From positions 3,132,176 through 3,196,175 of the forward strand of contig NW_004450398.1 of the NCBI RefSeq assembly GCF_000321225.1: a stretch of 64,000 nucleotides of DNA. Reading direction: 5' to 3'. Positions 32,726 to 42,264 of the stretch are shown piece after piece (the first letter of the stretch is position 1; the number at the start of each line of letters is the position of its first letter). The position numbers and the translations under genes were made by a program. The DNA is from Odobenus rosmarus divergens. Taxonomy: Eukaryota > Chordata > Mammalia > Carnivora > Odobenidae. The notes beneath the pieces were generated by a model that ran no database searches, was not told the DNA's origin, and worked only from the letters and a program-made list of their open reading frames with translations.

Positions 32726-33040
32726 AACAAAACACAGTTGAGGGAAAAGGAATCCTCATGCCCTGCTGGTGGGAATGTAAGTTGGTGCCACCACTTTGGA
32801 AGACAGTATGGAGGGCCTTCAAAAAATTCAAAATAGAAATAGCACATGATCCAGGAAATTCCACTCTTGGATATTTTACCCAAAATAAATGAAAACACTA
32901 ATTTGAAAAGGTATATGCACCCCTATGTTCATTGTAGCATTATTTACAATAGCCAAGATATGGAAATATGGAAGCAGCGTAAGTGTCCCATCAATAGATG
33001 AATGGATAAGGAAGGTGTGTGTGTGTGTGTGTGTGTACAT
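32726..33040 (+). mobile_element. L1 3' fragment, sense, nested in L2
   Basis: 'ccctgctggtgggaatgtaa', 'gaaattccactcttggatat' and 'ttacaatagccaagatatgg' are the C-terminal ORF2 region of L1 (LINE-1), followed by 'cccatcaatagatgaatgga' and a GT tail. 5'-truncated and not functional. Confidence 0.92.
33016..33038. repeat. (GT)n microsatellite
   Basis: About ten GT units at the 3' end of the L1 fragment, where such tails commonly expand. Confidence 0.9.
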
Positions 33041-33254
33041 ACACAGCTGGGGATGAAGGATTTGGCTAGATCAGCAGGGAAGGCTTCCCTGAGGAGGTGG
33101 AGGTATCTGAGCAAGAACATATCAGGCAGAGGGATCAGCAAGGATGCTGAAGACGGAATGGAGCAGGAGACTGTGAAGACGTGCAGAGGCCAGAGTGTCT
33201 CCATCAGAGCAAATGAGGCACAAGACGGGCAAAGAACAAACAGTGGTCAGCTGC

Positions 33255-33670
33255 GCCTTTATAGTAAGGAACCCTGATTTGGGGTTTACTCTGAGTTCTG
33301 AGCCATCTTGATATCTATAGACGCAGATAGACAGATAGGTTCTTTTTCTAGCTTCATCATGAACTCCCTGAAAACCAGCAGTAATACACTAGCCTTTAAA
33401 AAAAAAAAAAAGAACATTCACCAACAGACCAGCCTCCCTCTGAACCTAACACTTGGGTTTTGCCTGAGCGCTAGGTCCTGGGTGGGAGAATTGGATGGTC
33501 TTCTGCGAGTGTTAATTTCCCTAGACCTCCCCACAGAGAATTCCGGATTCTCTGCCATTCCAGCCACACCTCCGTCCTGATTTCTATCCTGATTAAATGA
33601 CTTTGAATGAAAGGAGAAGAAAGAGCTCATCAGAAGGCAGCAGGGTACCAAACGCTGCCAACGTTGTAAT
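33255..33670. other. Unassigned sequence with A13 run
   Basis: Poly-A near 33398-33411. No gene or repeat recognised. Confidence 0.4.
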
Positions 33671-33674
33671 TGCA

Positions 33675-33760
33675 AGATCCTTGGGTCAAGTCACTCAGCC
33701 TCATGCCTCAGTTTCCTCATTGGTAAAAAGGGAGCGAGGGTGTAATCCCTCATCTTACTG
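33675..33760 (+). mobile_element. MIR SINE core, sense
   Basis: 'cttgggtcaagtcactcagc' and 'cctcagtttcctcattggta' are the conserved MIR core. Confidence 0.75.
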
Positions 33761-33879
33761 GAGGGAGCCAGCCTCCCAGATGGCCCCTCTGATTCTCATC
33801 TCCTGACACTCATGGGCTTGGGTAGGCTGGGTGGGCTGGCCTGTGTAACCAAAAGGATATGGCCGAAATGACAAGTGGG

Positions 33880-34010
33880 CTTCCCAGGGCTGGAGCACAG
33901 TAGACATTGCAATGTCTCCCTTGCTCAGTCTTGGATCACTTGCTCTGGGTCAAGTCAGACATCATGTCTCAAGAACACCCAAGCAGCCCTAATGGGAGGT
34001 CCATGGGATG
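33880..34010 (+). mobile_element. LTR fragment (MLT1-like), sense
   Basis: 'tcttggatcacttgctctgg', 'agtcagacatcatgtctcaa' and 'acacccaagcagccctaatg' resemble internal parts of an old LTR seen elsewhere here (47,340-47,745). Confidence 0.5.
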
Positions 34011-34107
34011 AAAAACTCTGCATTTCCATGTTTCCATAGCACCCCGTAAACACCTTCATCCCTGTCCTGATCTCTGAACACTGTGATTAACTGCAGCTTG
34101 CTACACA

Positions 34108-34185
34108 TGACAAGAACCGTGTCTTATCCATCTTAGCATTACTCCCATGCCTGGTACAAAGTAGATTCTCAGAAAATGGATGGAG
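34108..34185 (+). mobile_element. L2 LINE 3' end, sense
   Basis: 'gtgtcttatccatcttagca' and 'catgcctggtacaaagtaga' then 'ttctcagaaaatgga' are the L2 terminus. Confidence 0.65.
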
Positions 34186-34239
34186 CCAAAAATATTCACT
34201 TACCACTGGCTGAGCCAGCACAGAGTATCACCAACCCAC

Positions 34240-34345
34240 CACCCCTTCGAAAATTTTACAGAAAAGGAAACTGAGGCTCCGAGAGGCTAGCGTTTCGCCC
34301 AAGAACTCACAGCTGCCTAGTGATGCCTCCAAAACAGAAATCCAA
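34240..34345 (-). mobile_element. MIR SINE core, antisense
   Basis: 'attttacagaaaaggaaact' followed by 'gaggctccgagaggctagcg'. Confidence 0.8.
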
Positions 34346-34349
34346 GGAA

Positions 34350-35045
34350 CAGAATGAATTTTTCCAAGAACTTTCAGCTCTCAGGGTTTCTCTCTGATGT
34401 ATCTCGCACCGAAAACCTGTACGTAGCTGACAATCAAATGAGAGAAATGCCCGCACAAAACACTTGCAACGGTGAATCCCGTATAAAATTTGCAAGAGGT
34501 GATAATTGTCATTTGACAACCCCAGCCTTCTTGCTGCAGACCCAGAGGCTGGGATCCAAATTCTCTAGAGCCTTTTGGTTCCCAAATGTCTTCATGTCCC
34601 TGCTGTACATAACAAGGTGCCCGGATGTTTCAGTGGCCTGCCCTCGGATGCATTCCCTGCCCCCCACGCCACCAGCAGAGGGCAAAGAGAGCCAGAGGGA
34701 GACGTCCCCCTGGGTGAGCACTGTTTGTGTCACACAACAGAAATATTGTCCTCCCTCTGCCTCTTCAGTTGCCATTCACTGTGATCACGTCCAGTGTAAT
34801 GAATTTATCAGGTAGTGATGTGGATGTCCTAGGCACTCATGTACTTCTGCCAGCAGAGCGGGGACATGCTTGCCCAGGAGCTCTGCCAACTTGAGGGGAG
34901 ATTTTTGGGGTTTTCATCTACCTTTTTCAGATGACTCAGGCATCTGCTTCTGCTTCTCTGACCCATTGCCGCTTTTATGTTTGTCTTTGAACAAGGCTCT
35001 GAGGCCCACCTGTGGGCCCACAAAGAATGTACTTCGGGTGACTTC
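34350..35045. other. Unassigned sequence around a CTCF-like core
   Basis: A 153-codon plus frame (34354-34815) has no recognisable domain. Apart from the CTCF-like site nothing is identified. Confidence 0.4.
34672..34684 (+). promoter_or_regulatory. CTCF-like core CCAGCAGAGGGCA
   Basis: Exact fit to the CTCF core pattern CCASYAGRKGGCR. Single-site prediction; occupancy cannot be inferred from sequence. Confidence 0.45.
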
Positions 35046-35049
35046 TTCT

Positions 35050-35470
35050 ACAACAGCGCCCTCCAGAACTTTCTGCCATGATGGAAACATTCTGTATCTG
35101 CACCACACAAGACGGTAGCCACGAGCCACATAGTTTCTGAGCACTTAACATATGGCTCCCAGGGGCGCCTGGGTGGCTCAGTTGGTTAAGTGACTCCCTT
35201 CGGCTCAGGTCATGATCCCGGAGTCCCAGGACCGAGTCCCGCATCGCGCTCCCTGCTCAGCAGGGAGTCTGCTTCTCCCTCTGACCCTCCTCCCTCTCAT
35301 GCTCTCTATCATTCTCTCTCTCTCTCAATAAATAAATAAAGATCTTTAAAAAAAATGGCTTCCATGGTGGAGAAACTAACTTTTAAAATTTATTTCATTT
35401 TAATTAATTTTCATCTAAATGGCTCCACGTGGATATTAGCTACCATCTTGGACAATGCAGTTCTTGGTTG
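35050..35470 (+). mobile_element. MER3-like hAT transposon, interrupted by a SINEC
   Basis: 'acagcgccctccagaacttt', 'ctgccatgatggaaacattc', 'gacggtagccacgagccaca' before the SINEC, and 'aattaattttcatctaaatg' then 'taccatcttggacaatgcag' after it. Together they rebuild the order of a MER3 element; the AT-rich middle and terminal inverted repeats are recognisable. Confidence 0.7.
35162..35353 (+). mobile_element. SINEC (Can-SINE), sense, inside MER3
   Basis: 'ggggcgcctgggtggctcag' head, TC-rich stretch and 'caataaataaataaag' tail. Flanks ATGGCTCCCA and ATGGCTTCCA are a one-mismatch target duplication. Confidence 0.97.
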
Positions 35471-35677
35471 TTGTGGGTTTATTTTATTTTATTTTATTTT
35501 ATTTTATTTTATTTATTTATTAGAGAGAGAGCAGGGGGAGGAGCAGAGAGAGAGGGACAAGCAGACTCTGCACTGAGCACAGAACGCGTCATGGGGCTCG
35601 ATCTCACAACCCTGAGATCATGATCTGAGCCGAAATCAAGGGTCGGTCGCTCAATTGACTAAGCCACCCAGGCATCC
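35465..35677 (-). mobile_element. SINEC (Can-SINE), antisense, at the end of MER3
   Basis: An expanded (ATTTT)n tail at 35480-35515 leads into a reversed SINEC ending 'gccacccaggcatccc'. CTTGGACAATGCAGTTCT (about 35447-35464) and CTTGGACAGTGCAGCTCT (35678-35695) are the target duplication, made of the MER3 terminus. Confidence 0.92.
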
Positions 35678-35710
35678 CTTGGACAGTGCAGCTCTACAAA
35701 GAGACTAGAT

Positions 35711-35878
35711 CAGAGCTTCTCAAACTTAACATTTACACAAATCACCCGGGGACCTTGTTAAAATGCAGATTCCAATTCAGTGGGTCTGGGGTAGAAGCTG
35801 AGATTCAGAATTCCTAACAAGCTCCCAAGTGATTTTGATGCTGCTGGTCCTTGGACCGTGCTTTTGAGTAGCAAAGGA
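35711..35878 (+). mobile_element. MER5A hAT transposon, sense
   Basis: 'cagagcttctcaaacttaac', 'ttgttaaaatgcagattcca', 'gaattcctaacaagctccca' and 'gctgctggtccttggaccgt' are MER5A in order. Confidence 0.9.
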
Positions 35879-36007
35879 TCTGGGTGGTGGTTACACAAGT
35901 GTTTGTAAGTAAAATTCATTGAGCTGCACGCATAAGATTCAAGCATTTCCTCTTTTGATATTCTAGCTCTGTTCTTCTGAAGTTTCAGTATCTTCAGATT
36001 CTAAGTC

Positions 36008-36322
36008 CAGTGGTTCTTACCATTGATTACACATAGCATTGTTCCAAATATTGTGTGGCACATACTTAAACTAAAAAAGCATCCGTTTTTGTATTGTATC
36101 TGAAATTCAAATTTAATGGGGCACACCGTTGGTGTTTTTGCCTACCGTTGCTGTTTTGCAAAACTGAGCAAAACTTGTTGCACATTAAAATTACCCTAAA
36201 CGTTTCTCTTAATACCAGTGCCCAGGCCCCACCCCATCTCAGAGACCCCAGCTGGTCTAGGCATGACTATGTGCGGAAGCTCCCCAAGTGATTATAATTT
36301 GCAGCCAGGTGTGAAACAGTGG
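36008..36322 (+). mobile_element. MER5-like transposon carrying a second transposon
   Basis: Starts 'ccagtggttcttaccattga' and ends near 'ggtgtgaaacagtggcc'. The middle (about 36040-36165) contains 'ccaaatattgtgtggcacat' and 'ctgaaattcaaatttaatgg', text of a different ancient DNA element, so one is nested in the other. Confidence 0.5.
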
Positions 36323-36508
36323 CCTTCCAACTTTGACCAGTATTAGTGTCCACCGGAAGGGTCATTAAAACACAGATCGCAGGGCCCCACCCCCAAAGTT
36401 TCTGAGTCAGCAAGTCCTGGATGGGGCCTGAGAATCTGCATTTCTAACAAATTCCCAGGTGATAACAATGTTAGCGATCCAGAGACCACGCTTAGAGAAC
36501 CTCTGGTC
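36323..36508 (+). mobile_element. MER5A hAT transposon, sense
   Basis: 'ggtcattaaaacacagatcg', 'cccacccccaaagtttctga' and 'gagaatctgcatttctaaca' are MER5A. This is the third MER5-type copy within 800 bases, all in the same orientation. Confidence 0.9.
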
Positions 36509-36689
36509 TACTCTGTGCTGACCTAGGGAATAAATTACCCCACATCAGGAGCAACCTACTCCCCAACCCCTGGTGAACTACAGGTGCAGAAGCAAACATT
36601 CAGTGTGACCTGAACTGCCTGAGAGTCAAGGGTGTGATCCCCCACAAGGGGCTCACTCTGCTTCATCCACCCAGGTGGTGAGAGACGAT

Positions 36690-36800
36690 GAGAAGCTAAG
36701 CAGCTTTGGGTCAAATGGACCTGGTCCCACCACTCACTAACCCCCAGACCTTGAGAAGTGCCTGTCCCCTCTCAGATCCTCACCTGTAAAACTCACAGCT
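36690..36800 (+). mobile_element. MIR SINE remnant, sense
   Basis: 'tgggtcaaatggacctggtc', 'ccaccactcactaaccccca' and 'gatcctcacctgtaaaactc' weakly follow the MIR 5' half. Confidence 0.5.
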
Positions 36801-36989
36801 TCTCCTTAGAAGGTAAAATGGGCTGCGGTGTGCAGTGGGGTCCAGTGTGAGGCTCCCACTCAGAGGAACGCTCCACTCTTGGGCAGCTCCAGCCAACACA
36901 CTGCAGACCAACATCACCCATCCTTGCGAATGTATGGCCAGAAGATAGCACGCTAGGTTAGACCTGAATTTTAATCCAAGCTAATGAGA

Positions 36990-37145
36990 ACCAACTCCAG
37001 CTGCTATTAGAATCATCTAGAGAGACTTTTTCAAGTATACTGGGACCCTGCCCCACACCCAGACTCTGTGTCAGTGGTTCCAGGGTGAGGCTCAGGCACC
37101 AGCATGTTTAAAGCTCCCCAAATGTTTCTCGGGGGGCAAAAAGGG
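36990..37145 (+). mobile_element. MER5-like transposon, diverged
   Basis: 'gaatcatctagagagacttt', 'gggaccctgccccacaccca' and 'caggcaccagcatgtttaaa' match MER5-type text. Next to it lies a weak MIR core (37165-37230). Confidence 0.6.
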
Positions 37146-37434
37146 CTAAGAAACATTCATCTCGGGCTGGCTCCAATCCCAGTCTTCTGGCAAATTATAT
37201 TACCTCTCTGCGTCTGTTTCGTCACTGGCTTCCACAGCATATAAACAAACCTTCTCTCTTTCACTGGACAGTGGGAGAAAAGAAGCGGAGCTGAGAGACC
37301 CAGAGGTCTTGGAGACCCTCCAGTCCAGCCTCCTATTCCCCAGGGGATGAAGCTGGAGGGAATGCACCACCATCCCTCAGCCAGGTAGTTAACTCCCTCT
37401 CCATAACATGAGCCAGCTGTGGCTCAGAATCTAT

Positions 37435-37640
37435 CGATTTTTATTGAACAAACACTTCTAGGTTTCCTACATTCAAGACACTACCCTAAATGCCCTATGA
37501 ATATTCACTCATGCGATGCCCACAACACCTCTAAGAGGCAGGTTTGCGTTTCCATCTCACAGACTAAGCAACTGAGGCCTGGAGACATTAAATGATCTGC
37601 CCGAGGCTGCACAGTGCATGGGAAGCAATCTGGTAATTCA
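37435..37640 (-). mobile_element. MIR SINE, antisense
   Basis: 'tttttattgaacaaacactt', 'gactaagcaactgaggcctg' and 'gatctgcccgaggctgcaca' fit an inverted MIR. Confidence 0.7.
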
Positions 37641-37644
37641 GTAG

Positions 37645-38160
37645 AACACTGAAATCCACCTCATTTACTGGGGTGCATCATTGCTCACAAAGGTTACAGA
37701 TCCCAGAAGGCAAAGATACTGATCCCTTTCCCCTTCGTCATCAACAGAGCCAACTATAAAGTGGGAAGAAGGCCCTAACACATTTACAAGGAAAGGAGTG
37801 TCATGTTTCCATACACCTGCCTTCCCAACTCAGGACCTCTAAATGCCCTTCTAATAAAAGAAACCATGAACACCTCTTTGTACCAAGAAGGCTTTGCCAG
37901 CTAAGGAAATAAGAATTTGTTGTCGGTGGCTGCTCACTCAGACAGCCAGTCTTAGATCCCTGTCAGGTTCTGCCCTGACAGTCGTCAGCCTGGGGTTCTA
38001 GAAACCCAAAGACCTCCATGGCAAGTCTTAGCCTCCCTCCTCCCCAAACTGTGACTGCCTGCTGGGGAGACCTGGCCACAGCTCTGCAGGATTTTGAGAC
38101 CCACGTCTACTACTTGGAATAACCACCCTTGATCCAAGGCACCAGGATCCCCACTTGGAA
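37645..38160. other. Unassigned sequence
   Basis: Nothing recognised. Notably few open frames of any length in this stretch. Confidence 0.4.
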
Positions 38161-38164
38161 CTCA

Positions 38165-38480
38165 TCTTTATAAAACTCAAATCTGTTTGTGTCACACCTG
38201 CACATAAAATTCTTCAGTAGCTCCCTATTGCCCTCACGATAAAGGCACGCTCCTCAGCAGGATCCAATCACATTCCTAACGTGCTCCAGCCTCCCCCTCA
38301 GAGTCATCCCCCAGGCTCCTCCCATCCTTTACCCTCCAGCCACCCTGACCTGCCTGTAATCCCAAACTCACGCTTTGCTGTCTTGCACCTCCAGACATTT
38401 ATTTAGGCTGTCCTCTCTGCCCAAAGTGCTTTTCCCTCCCTTGCCTGCCCACTCACTGATTCCTGTTAATTTTATGAGTC
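38165..38480 (+). mobile_element. L2 LINE ORF2 C-terminal / 3' region, sense
   Basis: 'cttcagtagctccctattgc', 'cacgataaaggcacgctcct', 'ctcccatcctttaccctcca' and 'ctgcccaaagtgcttttccc' occur in the order of sense L2. Reading frame broken by stops. Confidence 0.85.
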
Positions 38481-38484
38481 AGAT

Positions 38485-39105
38485 TGACTGGCCATGGGGT
38501 GCTCAGACTAAACAGAGTTTCTGGGAGAGTCCAGGAGGGTGTTTCGGGATGAGATTAATATTTGAACCAGTGCGCTCAGGAAAGCAGAGTGCCCTCCCCC
38601 ATGTGGGTGGGCCTCATCTGATCTGTTGTGGGCCTGAACAGAACAAGACAGCAGACAGCAGAGGGGGAAGAAGGAGACAGTGACATTCACAGGCATTCTC
38701 CAGTGCTCAAGCTTCCAAGCTCTGAACAAGCCGCCCTTCCATCCACTGTGCATATCGATGACCCTGAGTCAGGACTTCACATGCCACGTGACTAGTTACC
38801 CGGTAGGTTACCTGGGCTTGCCAAGCAGCGGCCCCGGCACTATCACTGTCTTTGTTGAGATGATCACTTAGCTGTTTCATCGCATTTGACTCATGACAAG
38901 AAATGACTGAAAACGAAAAAAGTAAAAGCACCATTAGTAAAGATCAGGGATCAAATCTCAGTCGAGATTGAAATGAGCAGGCACGCCGCAAATGACAAGT
39001 CTTCAACTGCATCGGATTTGCGCCAGTTAATCATGCTTCAGTTGTGAAGGAAAAGGACAAAATTAAAGTCTGTATTGATGCTGGAAACATTGCTTCTGAG
39101 TCTCT
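38485..39105. other. Unassigned sequence
   Basis: Open frames of 60-100 codons on both strands without motifs. 38880-39060 is AT-rich unique sequence. Confidence 0.4.
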
Positions 39106-39109
39106 AAAT

Positions 39110-39345
39110 GGATGAGCCACAAAAACACTATGCTAAGTGAACGAAACCAGACACAAAAGACCACATATTGTATAATTTCATTATACAAAATGTCCAGAGA
39201 AGCAAAATCTATAGAGACAGGAAATAGATGAGTGGTTGCCTCGGGCTGAGGGAAGAAATAGAGAGTTTTCTTTCTGGGGTGATGGAAATTATTAAAAACA
39301 AGATGGTGGGGGTGGTCGCACCACTCTGTCAATTTGCAAGTGTCC
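39110..39345 (+). mobile_element. L1M 3' end, sense
   Basis: 'aacactatgctaagtgaacg', 'aaccagacacaaaagaccac', 'tctatagagacaggaaatag' and 'gagtggttgcctcgggctga' are classical L1M 3'-UTR text. Confidence 0.85.
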
Positions 39346-39349
39346 TGTA

Positions 39350-39820
39350 GGGAAGCCTTTATGTTGTTTGGGGCTGTGAATTTCTGGGGGGGGTGGCGAG
39401 AAGCTGACTTTGTCTGTAGCCCAGCCCATTGCCAGCCCGCAACAAGCTTTACTGAACTGCACTGAAGATCAGTGAACTCCCTTCTTGCCAACAAGGAGAG
39501 GGAGCCTGTGGTGTGGCCCCCTTGTCCTGTTGCAGGTGGCTTGCTCTTTGATACAGGCCAGCCACTCGCAGGTAAATGGTGTGGGGTCTGATCCGCCCTT
39601 TACATTTTTCTCGACTCCTTCACGTCCTGCAAGATGGAATCCCCTGATGGCCAAAGACCCATGCCTCCGGGTCTTTCCATAAATGGTGGGTTTGCCAACA
39701 CAGGCTCCCGGCACTGCCATTTGGTGTCCACATACTTATCCTCGATGGTTCTTGTGACTGCCTTGGGCTCTGGGAAGTCTTTACAAGGCCGCGTTTGCCC
39801 TGTCAAGGGCACCCACACTC
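39350..39820. other. Unassigned sequence with minus-strand frames
   Basis: Minus-strand frames 39469-39720 (83 codons) and 39600-39818 (72 codons) overlap in different frames. I compared them mentally with ribosomal and other common retrocopies without a convincing match. A frameshifted retrocopy remains possible. Confidence 0.35.
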
Positions 39821-39824
39821 TTCC

Positions 39825-40290
39825 TCGTCAAGCCGGGCATCGCCGTCCTTCGTGGCCCTAACTCGCGCATCCGCGACCACACGGTTCCCATTTAATGGTG
39901 ACTGATTGTGGGAGGACCCAGCTTAGTGCTCCACACTGTGCACCGCGAATTACAACCAGAATGTGCTCCAAAGTAGCATATTTGCATGCTAACTGGGGCT
40001 TCCAGGCCTAATTCTGTGGGAATTGCTCTAATGGCACCCAAGCATGTTCCTTAAAAGATTGATATGGAGACGAGGCAGTTGGTAGCGAGGAACGTGCAGG
40101 AATTACACAAAGAATGTACTAACCTCAGCTCAGTGTAAGGGAAAGGCTTTGAAACAAACAGATCTGTCCAAAACCTCAGGATTGCCGGGGGAGGACCCGG
40201 ACCCCGGAGTCCCAGCCTGGTTCGGCCCCTCCCCAGCCCAGCGCTGTGGGCAAGTGGGTTCGCGCAACTGAGTCTCAACGTCCTCCTCCT
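39825..40290. promoter_or_regulatory. CpG-enriched patch
   Basis: About ten CpGs fall in 70 bases at 39825-39895 ('ctcgcgcatccgcgaccaca'), with a second cluster at 40180-40300. The middle is CpG-poor, so it does not reach island criteria as a whole. No gene attached. Confidence 0.35.
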
Positions 40291-40294
40291 TAGG

Positions 40295-40700
40295 GTGGAG
40301 GCGATGTCACAGCCCTGGATCAGTGCCTGGGTATCTCTTCATTCCTTTGGTCAAAGTGGGGCAATGTGTTTAGCAACAAACCGCTACTCCTCTCTGAGGA
40401 TCAGCGGGGGATTAAGAGCCCAGAGATTTATAAATGTCACGACTCGCTATGCCCGGCAGGAAGGAGGAATCTGGGGCTGAAAAGTCGCATCTACTAACAC
40501 AGCAGGAGCCTATCCCACACGTGTGTGCAAGCAAGGACTCCCGGGGGGGAATATATTTGACTCAAACTCAGAGTCCCTTCAGACAGAAAATTTGGCAATT
40601 AAGTAACTTATTTGCAATACATGGTGATGATAAAAACAAACATTGATTTGCCCCTCCTACCTACCAGATCCTGAGCACTTAATAAGCATCATATTGCTTA
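40295..40700. other. Unassigned sequence
   Basis: No gene or repeat recognised. Confidence 0.4.
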
Positions 40701-40704
40701 CATC

Positions 40705-40870
40705 ACCCATTCAACAAATATGTATAGAGGACTTGATTATGTGCCAGGCACCATCTGGGGATCAGCTGTGGAGCAAATAGATAAATAGTCCTGCCTTGGT
40801 GAAGTTTACGTTCCGGCGCATTGCAGGGACCGGGAGGAGGAGGAGGAGGGGGACTGAGCAGATAATAAAG
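40705..40870 (-). mobile_element. L2 LINE 3' end, antisense
   Basis: 'acccattcaacaaatatgta', 'gattatgtgccaggcaccat' and 'agtcctgccttggtgaagtt' are an inverted L2 terminus, followed by a GGA-rich run. Confidence 0.8.
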
Positions 40871-40901
40871 ACAGCACATAACTGAATTAGAAAGCATGTC
40901 A

Positions 40902-41119
40902 GGGGCGCCTGGGTGGCTCAGTTGGTTAAGCGGCTGCCTTCAGCTCAGGTCATGATCCCAGGGTCCTGGGATCGAGTCCCGCATCAGGCTCCCTGCTCAG
41001 CGGAGAGCCTGCTTCTCCCTCTCCCCCTGCCTGCCTCTCTGCCTACCTGTGCTCTCTCTCTCTCTCTCTATCTCTGTCAAATAAATAAATAAAATCTTAA
41101 AAAAAAAAAAAGAAGAAGA
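40902..41119 (+). mobile_element. SINEC (Can-SINE), sense, best-preserved copy, perfect target duplication
   Basis: Full-length head, A-box-like 'tggctcagttggttaag', B-box-like 'gggatcgagtccc', TC-rich stretch, AAAT repeats and poly-A ending in (AAG)n. Perfect 14-bp repeats AGAAAGCATGTCAG flank it (40889-40902, 41120-41133; one or two bases overlap the head). It looks the youngest copy in the window. Confidence 0.98.
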
Positions 41120-41244
41120 AGAAAGCATGTCAGATTGTTACAAATACTAGAGAAGGTAGAGCAGGAGACAGTGAGTGGCAGTGAGGAGTCAAGTTTGGAT
41201 AGGATAGGTCATGATATTTAGGCCTGACATGAGTGTGAATAACT

Positions 41245-41264
41245 GGGGCAGGGGGGTGGGGGGA
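41245..41264 (+). other. G-quadruplex-prone motif
   Basis: GGGGCAGGGGGGTGGGGGGA contains four G-tracts with loops of one to two bases, the canonical intramolecular G4 pattern. Confidence 0.7.
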
Positions 41265-41284
41265 GTCCGGGCAGAGAGACTGCA

Positions 41285-41425
41285 TATTCACTGAGTTGCG
41301 CAACCATCGCCACAATCAATTTCAGAACATTTTCATCCCCCTAAAAAGAAACCTCCTACTGATGAGCAGTCACTCCCCATTTCTTCTCTCCCGTCTGGCC
41401 CCTGGCAACCACTAATCTGCTTAAA
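41285..41425 (-). mobile_element. L1M 3' region, antisense
   Basis: 'gcgcaaccatcgccacaatc', 'cagaacattttcatccccct' and 'cccctggcaaccactaatct' are a well-known antisense L1M stretch. Confidence 0.85.
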
Positions 41426-41539
41426 TGGGCATGAGGTCTCTTTCTGGATGACTTCTGTATTAAAGGGCGTCTCCAGCTGATGTGTAAAGAGGAGGTTATG
41501 GGAGGTGCCAGGTAAAAGCCAGGGGACCCTTTACAAGGC

Positions 41540-41730
41540 TGTTGGAATAAATCAGACAGTCTTCACCGAAACTCTTTGAGATGGGAACTATTATTATGCC
41601 CATCATACAGATAAAGAAACTGAGGGTCGGAGAGGTTGACTTACCCAAAGTCTCATGGCTAGGAAGGGGGAGAGAAGTGCCAGGAATGGGAACCCAGTCT
41701 ATCAACCTTGGGCACCTAACCATCACCAGT
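41540..41730 (-). mobile_element. MIR SINE, antisense
   Basis: 'gggaactattattatgccca', 'gataaagaaactgagggtcg' and 'ttacccaaagtctcatggct' fit an inverted MIR. Confidence 0.8.
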
Positions 41731-41734
41731 CCTT

Positions 41735-42260
41735 CCTGGGGGGTGCAGTAGGTGACATCATGTCCCTCCCGCCCTCCTTAGGTCACGTGACTTTGCAACT
41801 CCCCCAGCTAAAGGAGGTGACGTATGTTCTCTTGTGCACTTGTGCACTGAGTTGGGTTTGTTGGGTTTGGTCACTATGGCCGATGGGCTGTTTGGCTTTA
41901 AAAGTGTTTGTGTGGCTGGCTCGCCTTCATACACTTCTCCCAGCATCATGAGATTAAAATTCCAGGGCACCATGAGGTTAATCCCAGCACCATGAGATTA
42001 AAATTCCATTAAAATGTCCAGGAGAACCAGGACACATGCAGGGAAGGCTTGGATCTAATCCCCAGTCTGGAGGCAGGCTCCGCCGAATCCAGTCACGATT
42101 TGCCAAACCCCAGTCAAGCTGCACACTCAGAAGGGAGGAAAATTAATGCTTGGGGTGGTGAGCCACCGAGATTTGGGGCATGTTTGTTACACGCTACTAT
42201 TGCAGCAGACACCAAAGGGTCGAAGAACAGACCCCCCCCCCATCTTTGCAGCCCCATCTG
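41735..42260. other. Unassigned sequence with a short tandem repeat
   Basis: Apart from the local tandem repeat at 41944-42008, no gene or transposon is recognised. Confidence 0.4.
41944..42008. repeat. About 22-bp tandem repeat (three copies)
   Basis: CATGAGATTAAAATTCCA occurs at 41947-41964 and 41991-42008, with a degenerate copy (CACCATGAGGTTAATCC) between them. Confidence 0.9.
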
Positions 42261-42264
42261 AATA

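Larger units (their letters stand above)
32645..33250 (-). mobile_element. L2 LINE 3' region, antisense, split by an L1
   Basis: Left piece 32645-32725 ('gttcgttcattcaatgaata', 'gcagccatgaacaaaacac'). Right piece from about 33045 ('gcagggaaggcttccctgag', 'gaggtggaggtatctgagc', 'aggcagagggatcagcaagg'). The order continues across the L1, so the L1 inserted into a pre-existing L2. Confidence 0.8.

Noticed and set aside
39469..39720. Possible ribosomal-protein retrocopy on the minus strand
   Set aside because: Local resemblance to several ribosomal proteins was too weak and not colinear with any of them.
40902..40975. tRNA gene suggested by A- and B-box text
   Set aside because: These boxes belong to the tRNA-derived head of SINEC; no tRNA cloverleaf is present.
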